From the NCBI RefSeq assembly GCF_000012725.1, contig NC_007406.1, positions 2,880,001 to 2,944,000 of the forward strand: a DNA stretch of 64,000 nucleotides, written 5' to 3'. Under the pieces are notes generated by a model that worked only from the letters and a program-made list of their open reading frames with translations, was not told where the DNA came from and made no database searches. Positions within the stretch are counted from its first letter, which is position 1; each line of letters begins with the position of its first letter. Below are positions 1-8,349 of the stretch, piece after piece. This DNA is from Nitrobacter winogradskyi Nb-255. GTDB taxonomy: Bacteria > Pseudomonadota > Alphaproteobacteria > Rhizobiales > Xanthobacteraceae. Position numbers and translations under genes: made by a program.

Positions 1-1
1 C

Positions 2-34
2 GTGACGTGGAACGCCGAGGACGCTCCACGTCAC
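2..34 (-). terminator. Hairpin downstream of nirK
   Basis: A perfect 10-bp stem (GTGACGTGGA paired with TCCACGTCAC) encloses a 13-base loop, starting 10 bases past the nirK stop codon. It is a likely transcription terminator for the nir operon. The window edge hides whether a T-tract follows. Confidence 0.6.
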
Positions 35-43
35 AGTCTGCCG

Positions 44-994
44 TCAGCGGACGAGAATCTTATCACCACGCCCCATCGAGGGATCAGCCTTGTCACTGAT
101 CATGAGAATCGCGATGCCGCCGGTCAGCGCGGCGCGCATGGAATGATTCACCAGCGCATAGGCGCCTTCCTTCGGTGAGATGAGGTCGAAGGTCGCTGCG
201 TCGCCCGGCGCCAGGGTATAGTTCTGCATCCCGACCATCACGTTCTTCGGATTGCCCGAGGGATAGATCCTGTCCCAGATGCCGGCGATCGGATGAAATC
301 CGGAAAACTCGTTGGGGCCGGCATTGACCATATAGATGCGCACGCGCTCGCCGGGCTTGGCCTCGAGTGTCTGCGTGGCATGTTCATCATGCACGGGGTC
401 ATACTGGAATGGCACGGCGTTGAAGGCGTTACGCTTCCACTTGTTCGCCATCATGCTGTCTACGTCTTCGGGATTCTCGAAGATCTGATGCTCGATCAGG
501 ACATACTCACGGTCCGCCTTGGGCATCGCGTTGGGGTCTTTCGGATCGATGATGACCACGCCGAACATGCCGCGGGCGATGTGCTGGATCATCGGATCTG
601 ACCCGCAGTGATAGAAGAACACGCCAGGGTGTTCCGGAACGTAGGAGAAGGTCTTGGTCTCGCCGGGCTTGATCGACGCAAAATCCGTCAGAACATCCGA
701 GCGCGCGGAGTGCATGTCGATCGAATGCGATTTCTTGTTCGCGGCATCGTTCTTCAAGGTGAACTCGATGGTGTCTCCTTCCGTCGCCCGGATTATCGGA
801 CCTGGGACCTGACCGTTGAAGGTCCAGGCAGCGACGGTGTTGCCCTGATTATCGAGCGGGACCGTCACTTCCTTGGCGACCAGTTCGATCTTGACGGTCT
901 TGGCCTGGGCCGCGGTGATCGCGGCGCCGGCAAGCATCATGACGGCCGCCACGCTCCCCGCGATGACGCCATTCCTCAAACGTACAGTGGTCAT
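44..994 (-). CDS. nirK: Copper-containing nitrite reductase NirK (NO-forming)
   Basis: Reduces nitrite to nitric oxide in the periplasm. The 316-aa protein has a Sec-type signal (hydrophobic residues about 10-31) and two cupredoxin domains. Type-1 copper ligands are visible as H90, C130 (YHC), H138 and M143 (ARGM); type-2 ligands are H95, H129 and H284 (LVNH). The catalytic Asp is D93 and the catalytic His is probably H234 (FHPIAG). The short length and the FHPIAG region, in place of the GGHGD of denitrifier enzymes, resemble the nitrifier (Nitrosomonas/Nitrobacter) class. The second ATG is chosen because GGGGAG lies 10 bases upstream; an ATG at 1015 has a weaker site. It is the last gene of an operon with two cytochromes c and a multicopper oxidase. 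Confidence 0.93.
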   Translation of the reverse strand: MTTVRLRNGVIAGSVAAVMMLAGAAITAAQAKTVKIELVAKEVTVPLDNQGNTVAAWTFNGQVPGPIIRATEGDTIEFTLKNDAANKKSHSIDMHSARSDVLTDFASIKPGETKTFSYVPEHPGVFFYHCGSDPMIQHIARGMFGVVIIDPKDPNAMPKADREYVLIEHQIFENPEDVDSMMANKWKRNAFNAVPFQYDPVHDEHATQTLEAKPGERVRIYMVNAGPNEFSGFHPIAGIWDRIYPSGNPKNVMVGMQNYTLAPGDAATFDLISPKEGAYALVNHSMRAALTGGIAILMISDKADPSMGRGDKILVR

Positions 995-1040
995 TGAAAT
1001 CTTTCTCCCCTTCATGGCCTGGTATGATTCCTCGTTGAGT

Positions 1041-1397
1041 TCACTTGCCGCATTTGCAGACCTGCCGCAGATATTTGACGAGGCCCTTGATCTGATCCTC
1101 GGACAGGACGTGACCCCAGGTCGGCATCAGCACCGACTTGTTGACGGCAAGCCCGCCTTCCTTGATGGCCTTGAACAGTTCGTCATCCGGCGTGTCGCCC
1201 ATGCTTTTCGCATCGGTATGATCGCGCGGCTTCACGGAAAGGGCGGGCACGTTGACGCCGGTGCCGTTGCGCTGGAGGCCGTGACACTGCACGCAATAGA
1301 CCTCATAGACCTGCTCGATCGACTGATCGGCCCGGCTTGTCGATGGCGCGAGCAGCAGGGCCAGACCAGCGAAAACCGCGAACATTTGCGTTTTCAT
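1041..1397 (-). CDS. ncgC: Monohaem cytochrome c of the nirK cluster (NcgC-like)
   Basis: A 118-aa periplasmic class I cytochrome c. It has a signal peptide (residues 1-23) and one haem-binding CVQCH (about 35-39). The distal Met is probably in VLMPTWG (about 89-95). The C-terminus ends in an unusual CKCGK. It overlaps the preceding dihaem gene by ATGA, which suggests translational coupling, and nirK follows after 46 bases. By position and composition it matches NcgC of the Nitrosomonas europaea ncgABC-nirK operon, where these proteins support NirK-dependent nitrite tolerance. Its role as an electron carrier to NirK is inferred. Confidence 0.85.
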   Translation of the reverse strand: MKTQMFAVFAGLALLLAPSTSRADQSIEQVYEVYCVQCHGLQRNGTGVNVPALSVKPRDHTDAKSMGDTPDDELFKAIKEGGLAVNKSVLMPTWGHVLSEDQIKGLVKYLRQVCKCGK

Positions 1398-2074
1398 CAC
1401 TTGTCTCCTTGGCTCAACTGAACCAGAAATGCGGTCAGCCGCTGGATATCCTGATCCTTCAGGTTCGATGTCGGCATCCAGATATGCGGATCGAAACGCT
1501 GCGGATCGGCGGTATAGGCGGCGATGAAGTCCGCTTGCAGCCGCGCGCCGGCGTCGGTCAGCCGCGGCCCGGAAAGACCTCCCTCGCCTTTCTCGCCCTG
1601 ATGGCAGGCGACGCAGCCGCGAAACTTGACGAAGGCGAGCGACCCCATCCGCGCGCCTTTCATCTCCCCCTTGAAAATGCCTTCCGGGACGAGATCGGCG
1701 GGAGCCTTCAAAGCCATCAGCGCCTCGGTAGCAGCCTCGGCGTCGGCTTTCTTGAGCTTCGGGTGGGCAGCGATCTTGGACGGATCGGGCACGTCGTTCT
1801 TGTCGCCCTTCTTGACCGTCTTGAAATACGGATAGCCGGCGGGACGGATCGGCTTGGGATCCTGCAACCAGGCAACCAGCCATTCCTTCTTGAACTTGCT
1901 GCCCGCGAACCAGAGGTCGGGACCCTTGCGGGTCAGCAGTCTGTCCAGCGACGTGTCGGCAGGCTTGGCCAGCGCATGACAGCCGGAACAGCTCGGATCA
2001 AGTTTATCGGCGGCGCTTGCGCTGCCCAGTAATGCCGCGGCCAGTCCCGCGACGGCGAGCAAAAGCCCTTTCAT
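1397..2074 (-). CDS. ncgB: Dihaem cytochrome c of the nirK cluster (NcgB-like)
   Basis: A 225-aa exported protein with a signal peptide (residues 1-21) and two haem motifs, CSGCH near residue 30 and CVACH near residue 155. It therefore consists of two cytochrome c domains joined by a Lys/Ala-rich linker. Candidate distal Met residues lie in the C-terminal half (IWMPTSN). The ATG at 2074 follows a GGAGAG ribosome site, and the stop overlaps the ncgC start. It corresponds to NcgB of ammonia oxidisers and probably passes electrons to NcgC and NirK. Confidence 0.85.
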   Translation of the reverse strand: MKGLLLAVAGLAAALLGSASAADKLDPSCSGCHALAKPADTSLDRLLTRKGPDLWFAGSKFKKEWLVAWLQDPKPIRPAGYPYFKTVKKGDKNDVPDPSKIAAHPKLKKADAEAATEALMALKAPADLVPEGIFKGEMKGARMGSLAFVKFRGCVACHQGEKGEGGLSGPRLTDAGARLQADFIAAYTADPQRFDPHIWMPTSNLKDQDIQRLTAFLVQLSQGDK

Positions 2075-2097
2075 GTCCACTCTCCTTTCGATTGGGT

Positions 2098-3165
2098 TCA
2101 GGGCGCTGGATCGCCCTTGAAGGCAGGGCTCTCGTGCATGTCGAGCGGCTTCTTCATCGATTCCTCGTAATAGAAATCGGGCACGAACTCCTTGTTCTTC
2201 CATTTGTAGAAGGACTGCTCCTTCACCGGAATTTCCTCGTACTCGATGGTGGTCATCATGCCACCCATCGGAGAACTGCCGTTCGTGGTGTGCTTGTCGA
2301 TGTGATCGTGCACCATCCAGATGCCGGGATTATCGGCGCGCAAGATCAGGTCATAGCGCTCACCCGGCCCGAACAGGATGGTGTCGGCGAGGTAGGGATT
2401 GGCGAGGGGCCGGCCATCCTTGGCGTAAACCTCGAAGAGATGGCCGTGGATATGGATGGAATGCAGTTCGTCGCCGGCGCCGATCAGGCGGATGCGGACC
2501 ACATCGCCCTCCTTGATCCGCAACGGCTGGGTGTCCGGATAGGCCTTGCCGTTGATGGTGAAGAAATCCGGCACGTCGCCAGGGACGCCGCCATAGCCGG
2601 GCTTCTTCGCCCAGGCCGACGTCCAGCTGGAGAACATCATGATGTAATCTTTGGTGACTTCCTTCTCGACCGGCGGCGGGTCCTTCGGATCGATGATGAA
2701 AGGACCCCACATGCCGCGCATGGCGACATGCTCGTTGACGTTGACGTGACAGTGATACCACATGGTGCCGGACGGCTCGGCCTTGAAGCGGTAGGTGAAG
2801 GTCTCGCCCGGAGGAATCGCCGGCTGCGTGACATCCGGCACGCCATCGTGCTTCCAGGTGCCGCGCTGATACAGGCCGTGCCAGTGAATCGTATGCGGCA
2901 ATGTGGTCTGGTTCTCGACCTCGATCTCGACGTCATCGCCTTCCTTCACGTGGAAAAGCGGACCGGGACTCTGGCCGTTGAACGAGAAGACATGGAAAGT
3001 CTGCTTGTCGACGAGCTTGAGGATCGTATCCTCGATGATCATCGAGAACTGCCTCGTCTCGGCAAGCGCCGCTCCCGGACTCACGGCGCACAATGCGGCG
3101 CTTGCTGCGAAGATGACTTTTGCGAGACGTGCGCGCAGCGCACGGCATTGCACGATCATGGGCAT
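2098..3165 (-). CDS. ncgA: Two-domain periplasmic multicopper oxidase (NcgA-like)
   Basis: About 355 aa with a signal peptide ending near ALAETR. It has two cupredoxin domains and the four multicopper motifs in order: HTIHWHG, MWYHCHVN, HSIHIHGH and VHDHIDKHT. This fits a two-domain, trimer-forming multicopper oxidase (blue copper oxidase) rather than a three-domain laccase. It is first in the ncgABC-nirK operon, 23 bases before ncgB. An in-frame ATG exists at 3174, but it lies inside the 23-bp palindrome; the ATG at 3165 is used because the palindrome then sits directly upstream and GAGA lies at a workable distance. The substrate is unknown; oxidation of a nitrogen oxide or Cu/Fe ion is possible. 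Confidence 0.87.
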   Translation of the reverse strand: MPMIVQCRALRARLAKVIFAASAALCAVSPGAALAETRQFSMIIEDTILKLVDKQTFHVFSFNGQSPGPLFHVKEGDDVEIEVENQTTLPHTIHWHGLYQRGTWKHDGVPDVTQPAIPPGETFTYRFKAEPSGTMWYHCHVNVNEHVAMRGMWGPFIIDPKDPPPVEKEVTKDYIMMFSSWTSAWAKKPGYGGVPGDVPDFFTINGKAYPDTQPLRIKEGDVVRIRLIGAGDELHSIHIHGHLFEVYAKDGRPLANPYLADTILFGPGERYDLILRADNPGIWMVHDHIDKHTTNGSSPMGGMMTTIEYEEIPVKEQSFYKWKNKEFVPDFYYEESMKKPLDMHESPAFKGDPAP

Positions 3166-3188
3166 AACATGCATTCTCGATTGATGTT
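3166..3188. promoter_or_regulatory. 23-bp palindrome, candidate NsrR operator before ncgA
   Basis: The arms AACATGCATT and AATCAACATC (read outward) form an imperfect inverted repeat of 23 bp, the length of the proteobacterial NsrR box (AAGATGYATTT and its complement around one base). A second site of identical length and similar arms lies at 4186-4208. The linked nsrR gene supports regulation by NO. Position right at the ncgA start suggests repression by blocking RNA polymerase or translation. Binding is not demonstrated. Confidence 0.6.
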
Positions 3189-3483
3189 TTTAGACAAACC
3201 GCTACCAAGGCACAGGCGATCGGGAGCGTTCATCCGTCAGGCGCCTGCTCTCGCTGAAGTCGCCGATACTGAACAGTTGTCGTGATCATGACGCCTGAAT
3301 TTCAACCTCGAACCGACTTCATGCGAAACGTGCCATCTTCACAGCCATAAAGCAATATTTAATATTCATCTTTTACACACCTCGTCGAGCCTTGAGATTA
3401 TGCCTGACGATCGCGCGCGCGCTGCGTTGAATACGTTGCGCGACGGCGCCGGTTACATCGCGGCACGTTACATCGCAGCATGA
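3189..3483. other. Intergenic region upstream of ncgA
   Basis: This 295-bp stretch holds no convincing gene. It contains an AT-rich block near 3350-3375 with an ATTTAATATTCATCTT segment that resembles an NsrR half-site, likely the ncgA promoter region. Next to the TPR gene it has a near-perfect tandem duplication of GTTACATCGCGGCA (3452-3465 and 3467-3480). Confidence 0.4.
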
Positions 3484-4134
3484 CTACATCCCCGAGGTGC
3501 AGAGAGCCTGCAACGTCAACTGGCTGATGCCGACCTCCTCCGCCGCCCTCGGCATCACCGTCCAAAGCCGATCATTCCAGGTCTGATCGTTCCCCACCGT
3601 CCGCATCAAGCCGACCCATTTCACCAGCGCCGGCTTCGCCTTGCCGTTTTGCAGCAGCCACTTCCCCATGTAGAATCGCGCGATCAGGTCGTTCGGATCA
3701 CCTTTGAGCACGCGTTCAAATTCCGCCTTGGCCCGATCCGAGATCACGCCGCCATCCGCCAGCGCGAGAGCCTCCCCCAATGCGACATGCAGCACGCTGT
3801 TATCAGGATCACGCTTGATCGCGCGCTCAAGCAGCGGAATGCTCAAGCGAGGAAGGTTCAGTTGCAGCAATGCGCCACCCATGACTGCCCAAGGCTGGCT
3901 TGCGTGCTCCGCGGCCAGGAGCTTCGGCAAATCGAACAAGCCCTCAAGCGGCACGGGCGGATTGGTCGCCGCGCTGTTCAAGGGAACGGTGACCTGATGC
4001 GTGGTGAGAGGCGATTGATACGTGAACCAGACCGCGACAGCCATGCCGACCGCGGCACCGGCAAACGAGGAGCCAAGGTACAGCTTCAGCCAGCCTCTGG
4101 ACCTCTGCGTTTGATCGACAGGTGCTTTCCTCAT
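3484..4134 (-). CDS. Membrane-anchored TPR protein (NrfG/CcmI-like)
   Basis: A 216-aa protein with a short cytoplasmic N-terminus, one transmembrane helix (about residues 18-37) and a periplasmic part with tetratricopeptide-like repeats (about 85-190). Composition resembles the TPR proteins NrfG and CcmI/CycH, which present apocytochrome c to the haem lyase. Its place between nsrR and an operon encoding three haem groups suggests a dedicated cytochrome c assembly helper. GAGG lies upstream of the ATG. A 23-bp palindrome lies 52 bases upstream of the start, so the gene is probably co-regulated with ncgA. Exact function unproven. Confidence 0.7.
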   Translation of the reverse strand: MRKAPVDQTQRSRGWLKLYLGSSFAGAAVGMAVAVWFTYQSPLTTHQVTVPLNSAATNPPVPLEGLFDLPKLLAAEHASQPWAVMGGALLQLNLPRLSIPLLERAIKRDPDNSVLHVALGEALALADGGVISDRAKAEFERVLKGDPNDLIARFYMGKWLLQNGKAKPALVKWVGLMRTVGNDQTWNDRLWTVMPRAAEEVGISQLTLQALCTSGM

Positions 4135-4185
4135 GCCTCACGCCGCGGATAGATCAAATCGTCTCACTCTCGGGCAACATGGATA

Positions 4186-4208
4186 AACATGCATTGGAGA
4201 TATATGTT
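4186..4208. promoter_or_regulatory. 23-bp palindrome, second candidate NsrR operator
   Basis: The left arm AACATGCATT and the right arm ATATATGTT form a 23-bp inverted repeat. The left arm is identical over ten bases to that of the site at 3166-3188. It lies between nsrR and the TPR gene, upstream of the latter. Two sites of the same length and arm sequence within 1 kb of an NsrR-type gene are best explained as its operators. Confidence 0.58.
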
Positions 4209-4370
4209 TGTACAGTCTGAAATCGACAAAAACACAGATTCAGGGGCAAGAGCGGCAAACGGTAGCAGGCCGATGCACGGCGATCGGCGGTGCACGACTC
4301 GCTTCAAACACGGGACAACGCTTCGATGCTGTCTGCCGACATCCCACAGCAATGACGGATGGCGCGCCGT

Positions 4371-4799
4371 TCAAGCAGCCGGCGGGACTCCGAAATCTTT
4401 CGGGCTGAGAATGAGATCGGCGAGCGTATAGCGATCGAGCGTCGTGGTGAACGCGTTCAGCGCTTCCCGCAACGGCGCCCGCAACCGGCAACTTGACGTG
4501 ATCGGGCAGCGGTTATTCGAGGAAAAACATTCCACGAGCGCAAAATCCGGCTCGGTGGCGCACAAGACGTCGCCGAGCTTGATCCGGTTGGGCCGTTTGG
4601 CAAGCATCAGCCCGCCAGACCTGCCACGAACGGCCTTGAGATAACCCGCGCGCGTGAGCTGATTTGCCACTTTCATCAGATGGGTGCGCGAAATGCCGTA
4701 AACGCTGGCGGTCTCTTCAATCGTGATCAGCCGATCGCCATGGGTGGCCGCATACATCAGCAGGCGCAGAGTGTAATCGAAGAAGCTCGTCAGTCGCAT
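4371..4799 (-). CDS. nsrR: NsrR-type Rrf2-family transcriptional repressor (NO/nitrite sensor)
   Basis: A 142-aa Rrf2 protein. Residues 1-60 form the winged helix (MRLTSFFDYTLRLLMY, then THLMKVANQL for DNA recognition). Three cysteines in the order C91-x6-C98-x5-C104 match the [Fe-S] ligands of NsrR, which senses nitric oxide. In Nitrosomonas europaea NsrR represses nirK and is relieved by nitrite. Here the gene heads the nir region. The start at 4799 is chosen because family members begin with MRLT; a longer reading to 4820 adds only seven residues. IscR or RirA are less likely because of the cysteine spacing and gene context. Confidence 0.88.
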   Translation of the reverse strand: MRLTSFFDYTLRLLMYAATHGDRLITIEETASVYGISRTHLMKVANQLTRAGYLKAVRGRSGGLMLAKRPNRIKLGDVLCATEPDFALVECFSSNNRCPITSSCRLRAPLREALNAFTTTLDRYTLADLILSPKDFGVPPAA

Positions 4800-5066
4800 C
4801 GGGTGTCCCGCCGGCGGCACGTCGCGTGATCAGGGGAAAAAGATGAACCGGTCCGACGCCTTTCGCAAGTGTCGATACGTAGCATCAGCCTTGACGCTGC
4901 ATCAGTCTGGCCGCAACGCGCGGCAGTTCCAGAGAGCCCCGGGCCCGCGCATCGGCCCTGGCTGCCCGCGACTCGACGCCAGCTTGCCTTCCCGCCTACA
5001 AATCGACCATACCATGGTTCCCGGCCGACATAACCGTCTGGAGTTCTCGTCCCGAAAAGGTCACGA

Positions 5067-8009
5067 ATGACGATGCCTTATGAAACGATCCTCATCGTCG
5101 TTCTCGCGCTCCCCTTCGCCGGGAGCTGTGTTGCCGCGGTCCTTCCGAGCAACGCGCGCAACGCCGAAGCCTGGCTGGCCGGCGCGGTGTCGCTCGCCTG
5201 CGTGGTGCTTCTGGCCGTCAGCTACCCTCAGATCGACGACGGAGGGGTGATCCGGCGTACCGTCGAATGGATGCCCGAACTCGGCCTCGACTTCTACCTG
5301 AGGATGGACGGTTTCGCCTGGGTGCTCGCCGCACTGATCGTCACCATCGGGTTCCTGGTGGTGCTCTATGCCCGCTACTATATGTCTCCCCAGGATCCCG
5401 TACCGCGGTTCTTTTCCTTTCTGCTCGCCTTCATGGGAGCGATGCTCGGCATCGTGCTCTCCGGCAACCTGATCCAGCTGGTTTTCTTCTGGGAGCTGAC
5501 CAGCCTCTTTTCCTTTCTGCTGATCGGCTACTGGCACCAGACGGCGCAGGCGCGGGACGGCGCGCGCATGGCTCTGATCGTGACCTCGGTCGGCGGATTC
5601 TGCATGTTCGCCGGCATACTGATCCTGGGAAATATCGTCGGCAGCTATGACCTCGATCAGGTTCTCGCGTCCGGGGACAAGATCCGCGCGCATTCGCTCT
5701 ACACTCCGACGCTCGTCCTCATTCTTCTCGGAGCCCTTACGAAAAGCGCACAATTCCCGTTTCATTTCTGGCTCCCTCAGGCGATGGCGGCGCCGACGCC
5801 GGTTTCGGCCTATCTGCACTCCGCCACCATGGTGAAAGGCGGGGTCTTTCTTCTGGTGCGGCTGTGGCCAGCGCTGGGCGGAACGGACGAGTGGCTTTGG
5901 CTCGTGGGTTCGGCTGGACTGATCAGCTTCATGCTCGGGGCGTTCATCGCTCTCTTCCAGCAGGACATGAAGGGACTGCTCGCCTACTCGACCATCAGCC
6001 ACCTCGGGCTCATCACCCTGCTTATCGGCCTCGACTCGCCGATCGCGCAGGTCGCCGCCATCTTTCACCTGATGAACCATGCGACGTTCAAGGCGTCGCT
6101 GTTCATGGCGGCAGGGATCATCGATCATGAAACCGGCACCCGCGACCTGCGCCGCCTGAGCGGCCTGCGCCGCTTCATGCCGATCACGGCGACGCTGGCG
6201 ATGGTCGCCGCCGCCGCCATGGCGGGCGTCCCGTTGTTGAACGGCTTCCTGTCGAAGGAGATGTTCTTCGCCGAGACAATCGAGACCCACACCAACTCGC
6301 TCCTGGACGAGGCGCTGCCCTACATCGTCACAGCGGCCAGCATGTTCACGGTCGCTTACTCGCTGCGGTTCATCGCCGAAGTGTTTTTCGGTCCCCCGCC
6401 GAAAGAGTTGACACGCACACCGCATGAACCGCCGTTCCTGATGCGCTTTCCCGTCGGGCTCCTCGTTCTTGCCTGTCTCCTTGTCGGCATTGTCCCCAGC
6501 CTTACGATCGGCCCCCTGCTCCTCACCGCGCTCCATGCGGTCCTCGGCGACATCATTCCCATTTACAGCCTTGCGATCTGGCACGGCTTCACGCCCGAGT
6601 TCGTGATGAGTCTGGTCGCGATCACCGGCGGAATCGCCATCTATCTGATGCTCAGGTCGTATCTGCTGATCGCGGAAGGGCCGCCGCTTTTGCGGTATAT
6701 CCAGGGTCAGCGCATTTTCGACCGCGTGCTCGTCGCCATCTCATGGCAACTCGCAAGACGGCTGGAGGAATTGCTGGGCACGCGCCGCCTGCAACCACAG
6801 TTGCGGCTGGTGTTCTGCGCGGCTTTGCTGGCCGGGATCGCGCCGATGTTCGCTCACGGCATAGATATCTGGGGAGCGCCGAGAACGTCTTTCGATGTCA
6901 CATTCGCGCTGATCTGGGCGGTAGGAGGCACCTGCGCGCTGGCCGCGGCCTATCAGGGCAAATTCCACCGCTTCGCGGCCCTCATTTTCATGGGCGGCGC
7001 GGGTCTGGTGACGTGCGTCAGCTTCGTCTGGCTGGCCGCGCCTGATCTCGCCCTGACCCAACTGGCGGTCGAGACCGTCACGACCGTACTGCTCCTTCTC
7101 GGGCTGCGTTGGCTGCCGAAGCGCATCGAGAAATTTCCCGCGGCCGACGTACCGGAGCGCGATCTCTCCTCGCGCCGCTACCGCGACCTCGGCATCGCGA
7201 TCGCATCCGGAGGCGGGCTCGCGGCGCTGGCCTACGCGGTGATGACGCGAGCGGCGCCCGACAGCATCGCGCGGTTCTTTGTCGAGAACGCCTACACGCT
7301 GGGCGGCGGGACCAACATTGTAAATGTCATCCTCGTCGACTTTCGTGCGTTCGACACTTTCGGCGAGATCACTGTGCTCGGCATCGTCGCGCTGACCGTC
7401 TATGCCTTGCTGCGGCGATTCCGGCCCGCCGCCGAAAGCATTCCGGTCCCCGAGCAGCAGTCCAGTCAGGATCTTTACGATGAGGCTCAACCCAGTCGCG
7501 AGAAGGGCGACACGCTCAGGAGCGCGATGGCCGTCCCCCGGCTCATGATGGCATTGCTTTTCCCGGTGATCTGCACGACAGCGGCTTTTCTCCTGCTGCG
7601 GGGCCATGACCTGCCCGGTGGCGGATTCGTCGCCGGCATCACGATGGCCGTCGCGTTCATCCTCCAGTACATCGCTCGCGGAACCACCTGGACGGAGGAC
7701 CATCTGCGCATTCTGCCCGTGCACTGGATGGGCGCGGGCTTGCTCATGACCGCCGGCGTCGGCGTGGGCGCGTGGTGGTTCGAGCGGCCTTTCCTGAGTT
7801 CGTCATTCTCATATCACGAGATCCCCTGGATCGGCCCGGTGCCGGTGGCCAGCGCGCTTCTCTTTGATCTCGGGGTCTTCGCATTGGTCGTCGGCGCCAC
7901 CGTCCTGATGCTGATCGCGATCGCGCACCAGACCGTGCGCAGTCATCGGACGCCTTCCAGCCGCGCATCCAGCGCCGCGGCCGCATCCGCAACGGCCGAG
8001 GTGCGATAG
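5067..8009 (+). CDS. mrpA: Mrp/Pha Na+/H+ antiporter subunit A fused to subunit B
   Basis: A 980-aa polytopic membrane protein. Residues 1-500 are homologous to complex I ND5/NuoL, with the conserved Glu in FFWELTSLFSF and Lys residues in LTKSAQFPFHFWLP. A C-terminal domain (about residues 820-960, including RGHDLPGGGFVAG) is the MrpB/MnhB domain, so A and B are one polypeptide, as in rhizobial phaAB. It starts the operon mrpA-C-D-E-F-G, whose proteins assemble into one hetero-oligomeric antiporter for Na+/K+ export and pH homeostasis. The next gene overlaps its stop codon by one base. Confidence 0.94.
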   Translation: MTMPYETILIVVLALPFAGSCVAAVLPSNARNAEAWLAGAVSLACVVLLAVSYPQIDDGGVIRRTVEWMPELGLDFYLRMDGFAWVLAALIVTIGFLVVLYARYYMSPQDPVPRFFSFLLAFMGAMLGIVLSGNLIQLVFFWELTSLFSFLLIGYWHQTAQARDGARMALIVTSVGGFCMFAGILILGNIVGSYDLDQVLASGDKIRAHSLYTPTLVLILLGALTKSAQFPFHFWLPQAMAAPTPVSAYLHSATMVKGGVFLLVRLWPALGGTDEWLWLVGSAGLISFMLGAFIALFQQDMKGLLAYSTISHLGLITLLIGLDSPIAQVAAIFHLMNHATFKASLFMAAGIIDHETGTRDLRRLSGLRRFMPITATLAMVAAAAMAGVPLLNGFLSKEMFFAETIETHTNSLLDEALPYIVTAASMFTVAYSLRFIAEVFFGPPPKELTRTPHEPPFLMRFPVGLLVLACLLVGIVPSLTIGPLLLTALHAVLGDIIPIYSLAIWHGFTPEFVMSLVAITGGIAIYLMLRSYLLIAEGPPLLRYIQGQRIFDRVLVAISWQLARRLEELLGTRRLQPQLRLVFCAALLAGIAPMFAHGIDIWGAPRTSFDVTFALIWAVGGTCALAAAYQGKFHRFAALIFMGGAGLVTCVSFVWLAAPDLALTQLAVETVTTVLLLLGLRWLPKRIEKFPAADVPERDLSSRRYRDLGIAIASGGGLAALAYAVMTRAAPDSIARFFVENAYTLGGGTNIVNVILVDFRAFDTFGEITVLGIVALTVYALLRRFRPAAESIPVPEQQSSQDLYDEAQPSREKGDTLRSAMAVPRLMMALLFPVICTTAAFLLLRGHDLPGGGFVAGITMAVAFILQYIARGTTWTEDHLRILPVHWMGAGLLMTAGVGVGAWWFERPFLSSSFSYHEIPWIGPVPVASALLFDLGVFALVVGATVLMLIAIAHQTVRSHRTPSSRASSAAAASATAEVR

Positions 8010-8347
8010 TGGAGATCGTACTCGCTATCGGCATCGGCGTGCTCGCGGGTTCGGGGGTGTGGCTGCTGCTTCGACCGCGCACGTTTCAGGTGATCATCGG
8101 CCTGTCATTGCTGTCTTATGCGATCAATCTTTTCATCGTCGCGATGGGGCGGCTCAAGATCGACGCCGCCCCGATTCTGGGGTCGCACGCGGCTGCGGAC
8201 ATAACCGGCCTTCCGGATCCGTTGCCACAGGCGCTCGTCCTGACGGCCATCGTCATCAGCTTCGCGACCACTGCGCTGTTTCTGGTCGTTCTGATCGCAT
8301 CCCGCGGCCTGACGGGGACCGACCACGTCGACGGACGGGAGCCGTAA
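8009..8347 (+). CDS. mrpC: Mrp antiporter subunit C
   Basis: A 112-aa protein with three transmembrane helices, homologous to MnhC and complex I NuoK. It begins with GTG overlapping the mrpA stop (TAGTG). The LLSYAINLFIVAMGRL stretch carries the conserved NuoK-like helix, and DPLPQALVLTAIVI is the family signature. Confidence 0.92.
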   Translation: MEIVLAIGIGVLAGSGVWLLLRPRTFQVIIGLSLLSYAINLFIVAMGRLKIDAAPILGSHAAADITGLPDPLPQALVLTAIVISFATTALFLVVLIASRGLTGTDHVDGREP

Positions 8348-8349
8348 TC

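Noticed and set aside
2017-3285. 422-aa plus-strand frame across ncgA
   Set aside because: Shadow of ncgA; no motif, and all copper-binding motifs are in the minus-strand frame.
5061-6584. 507-aa open frame on the minus strand opposite mrpA
   Set aside because: Low-complexity Arg/Glu/Asp-rich translation typical of the antisense of a high-GC membrane-protein gene; mrpA on the plus strand is clearly coding.
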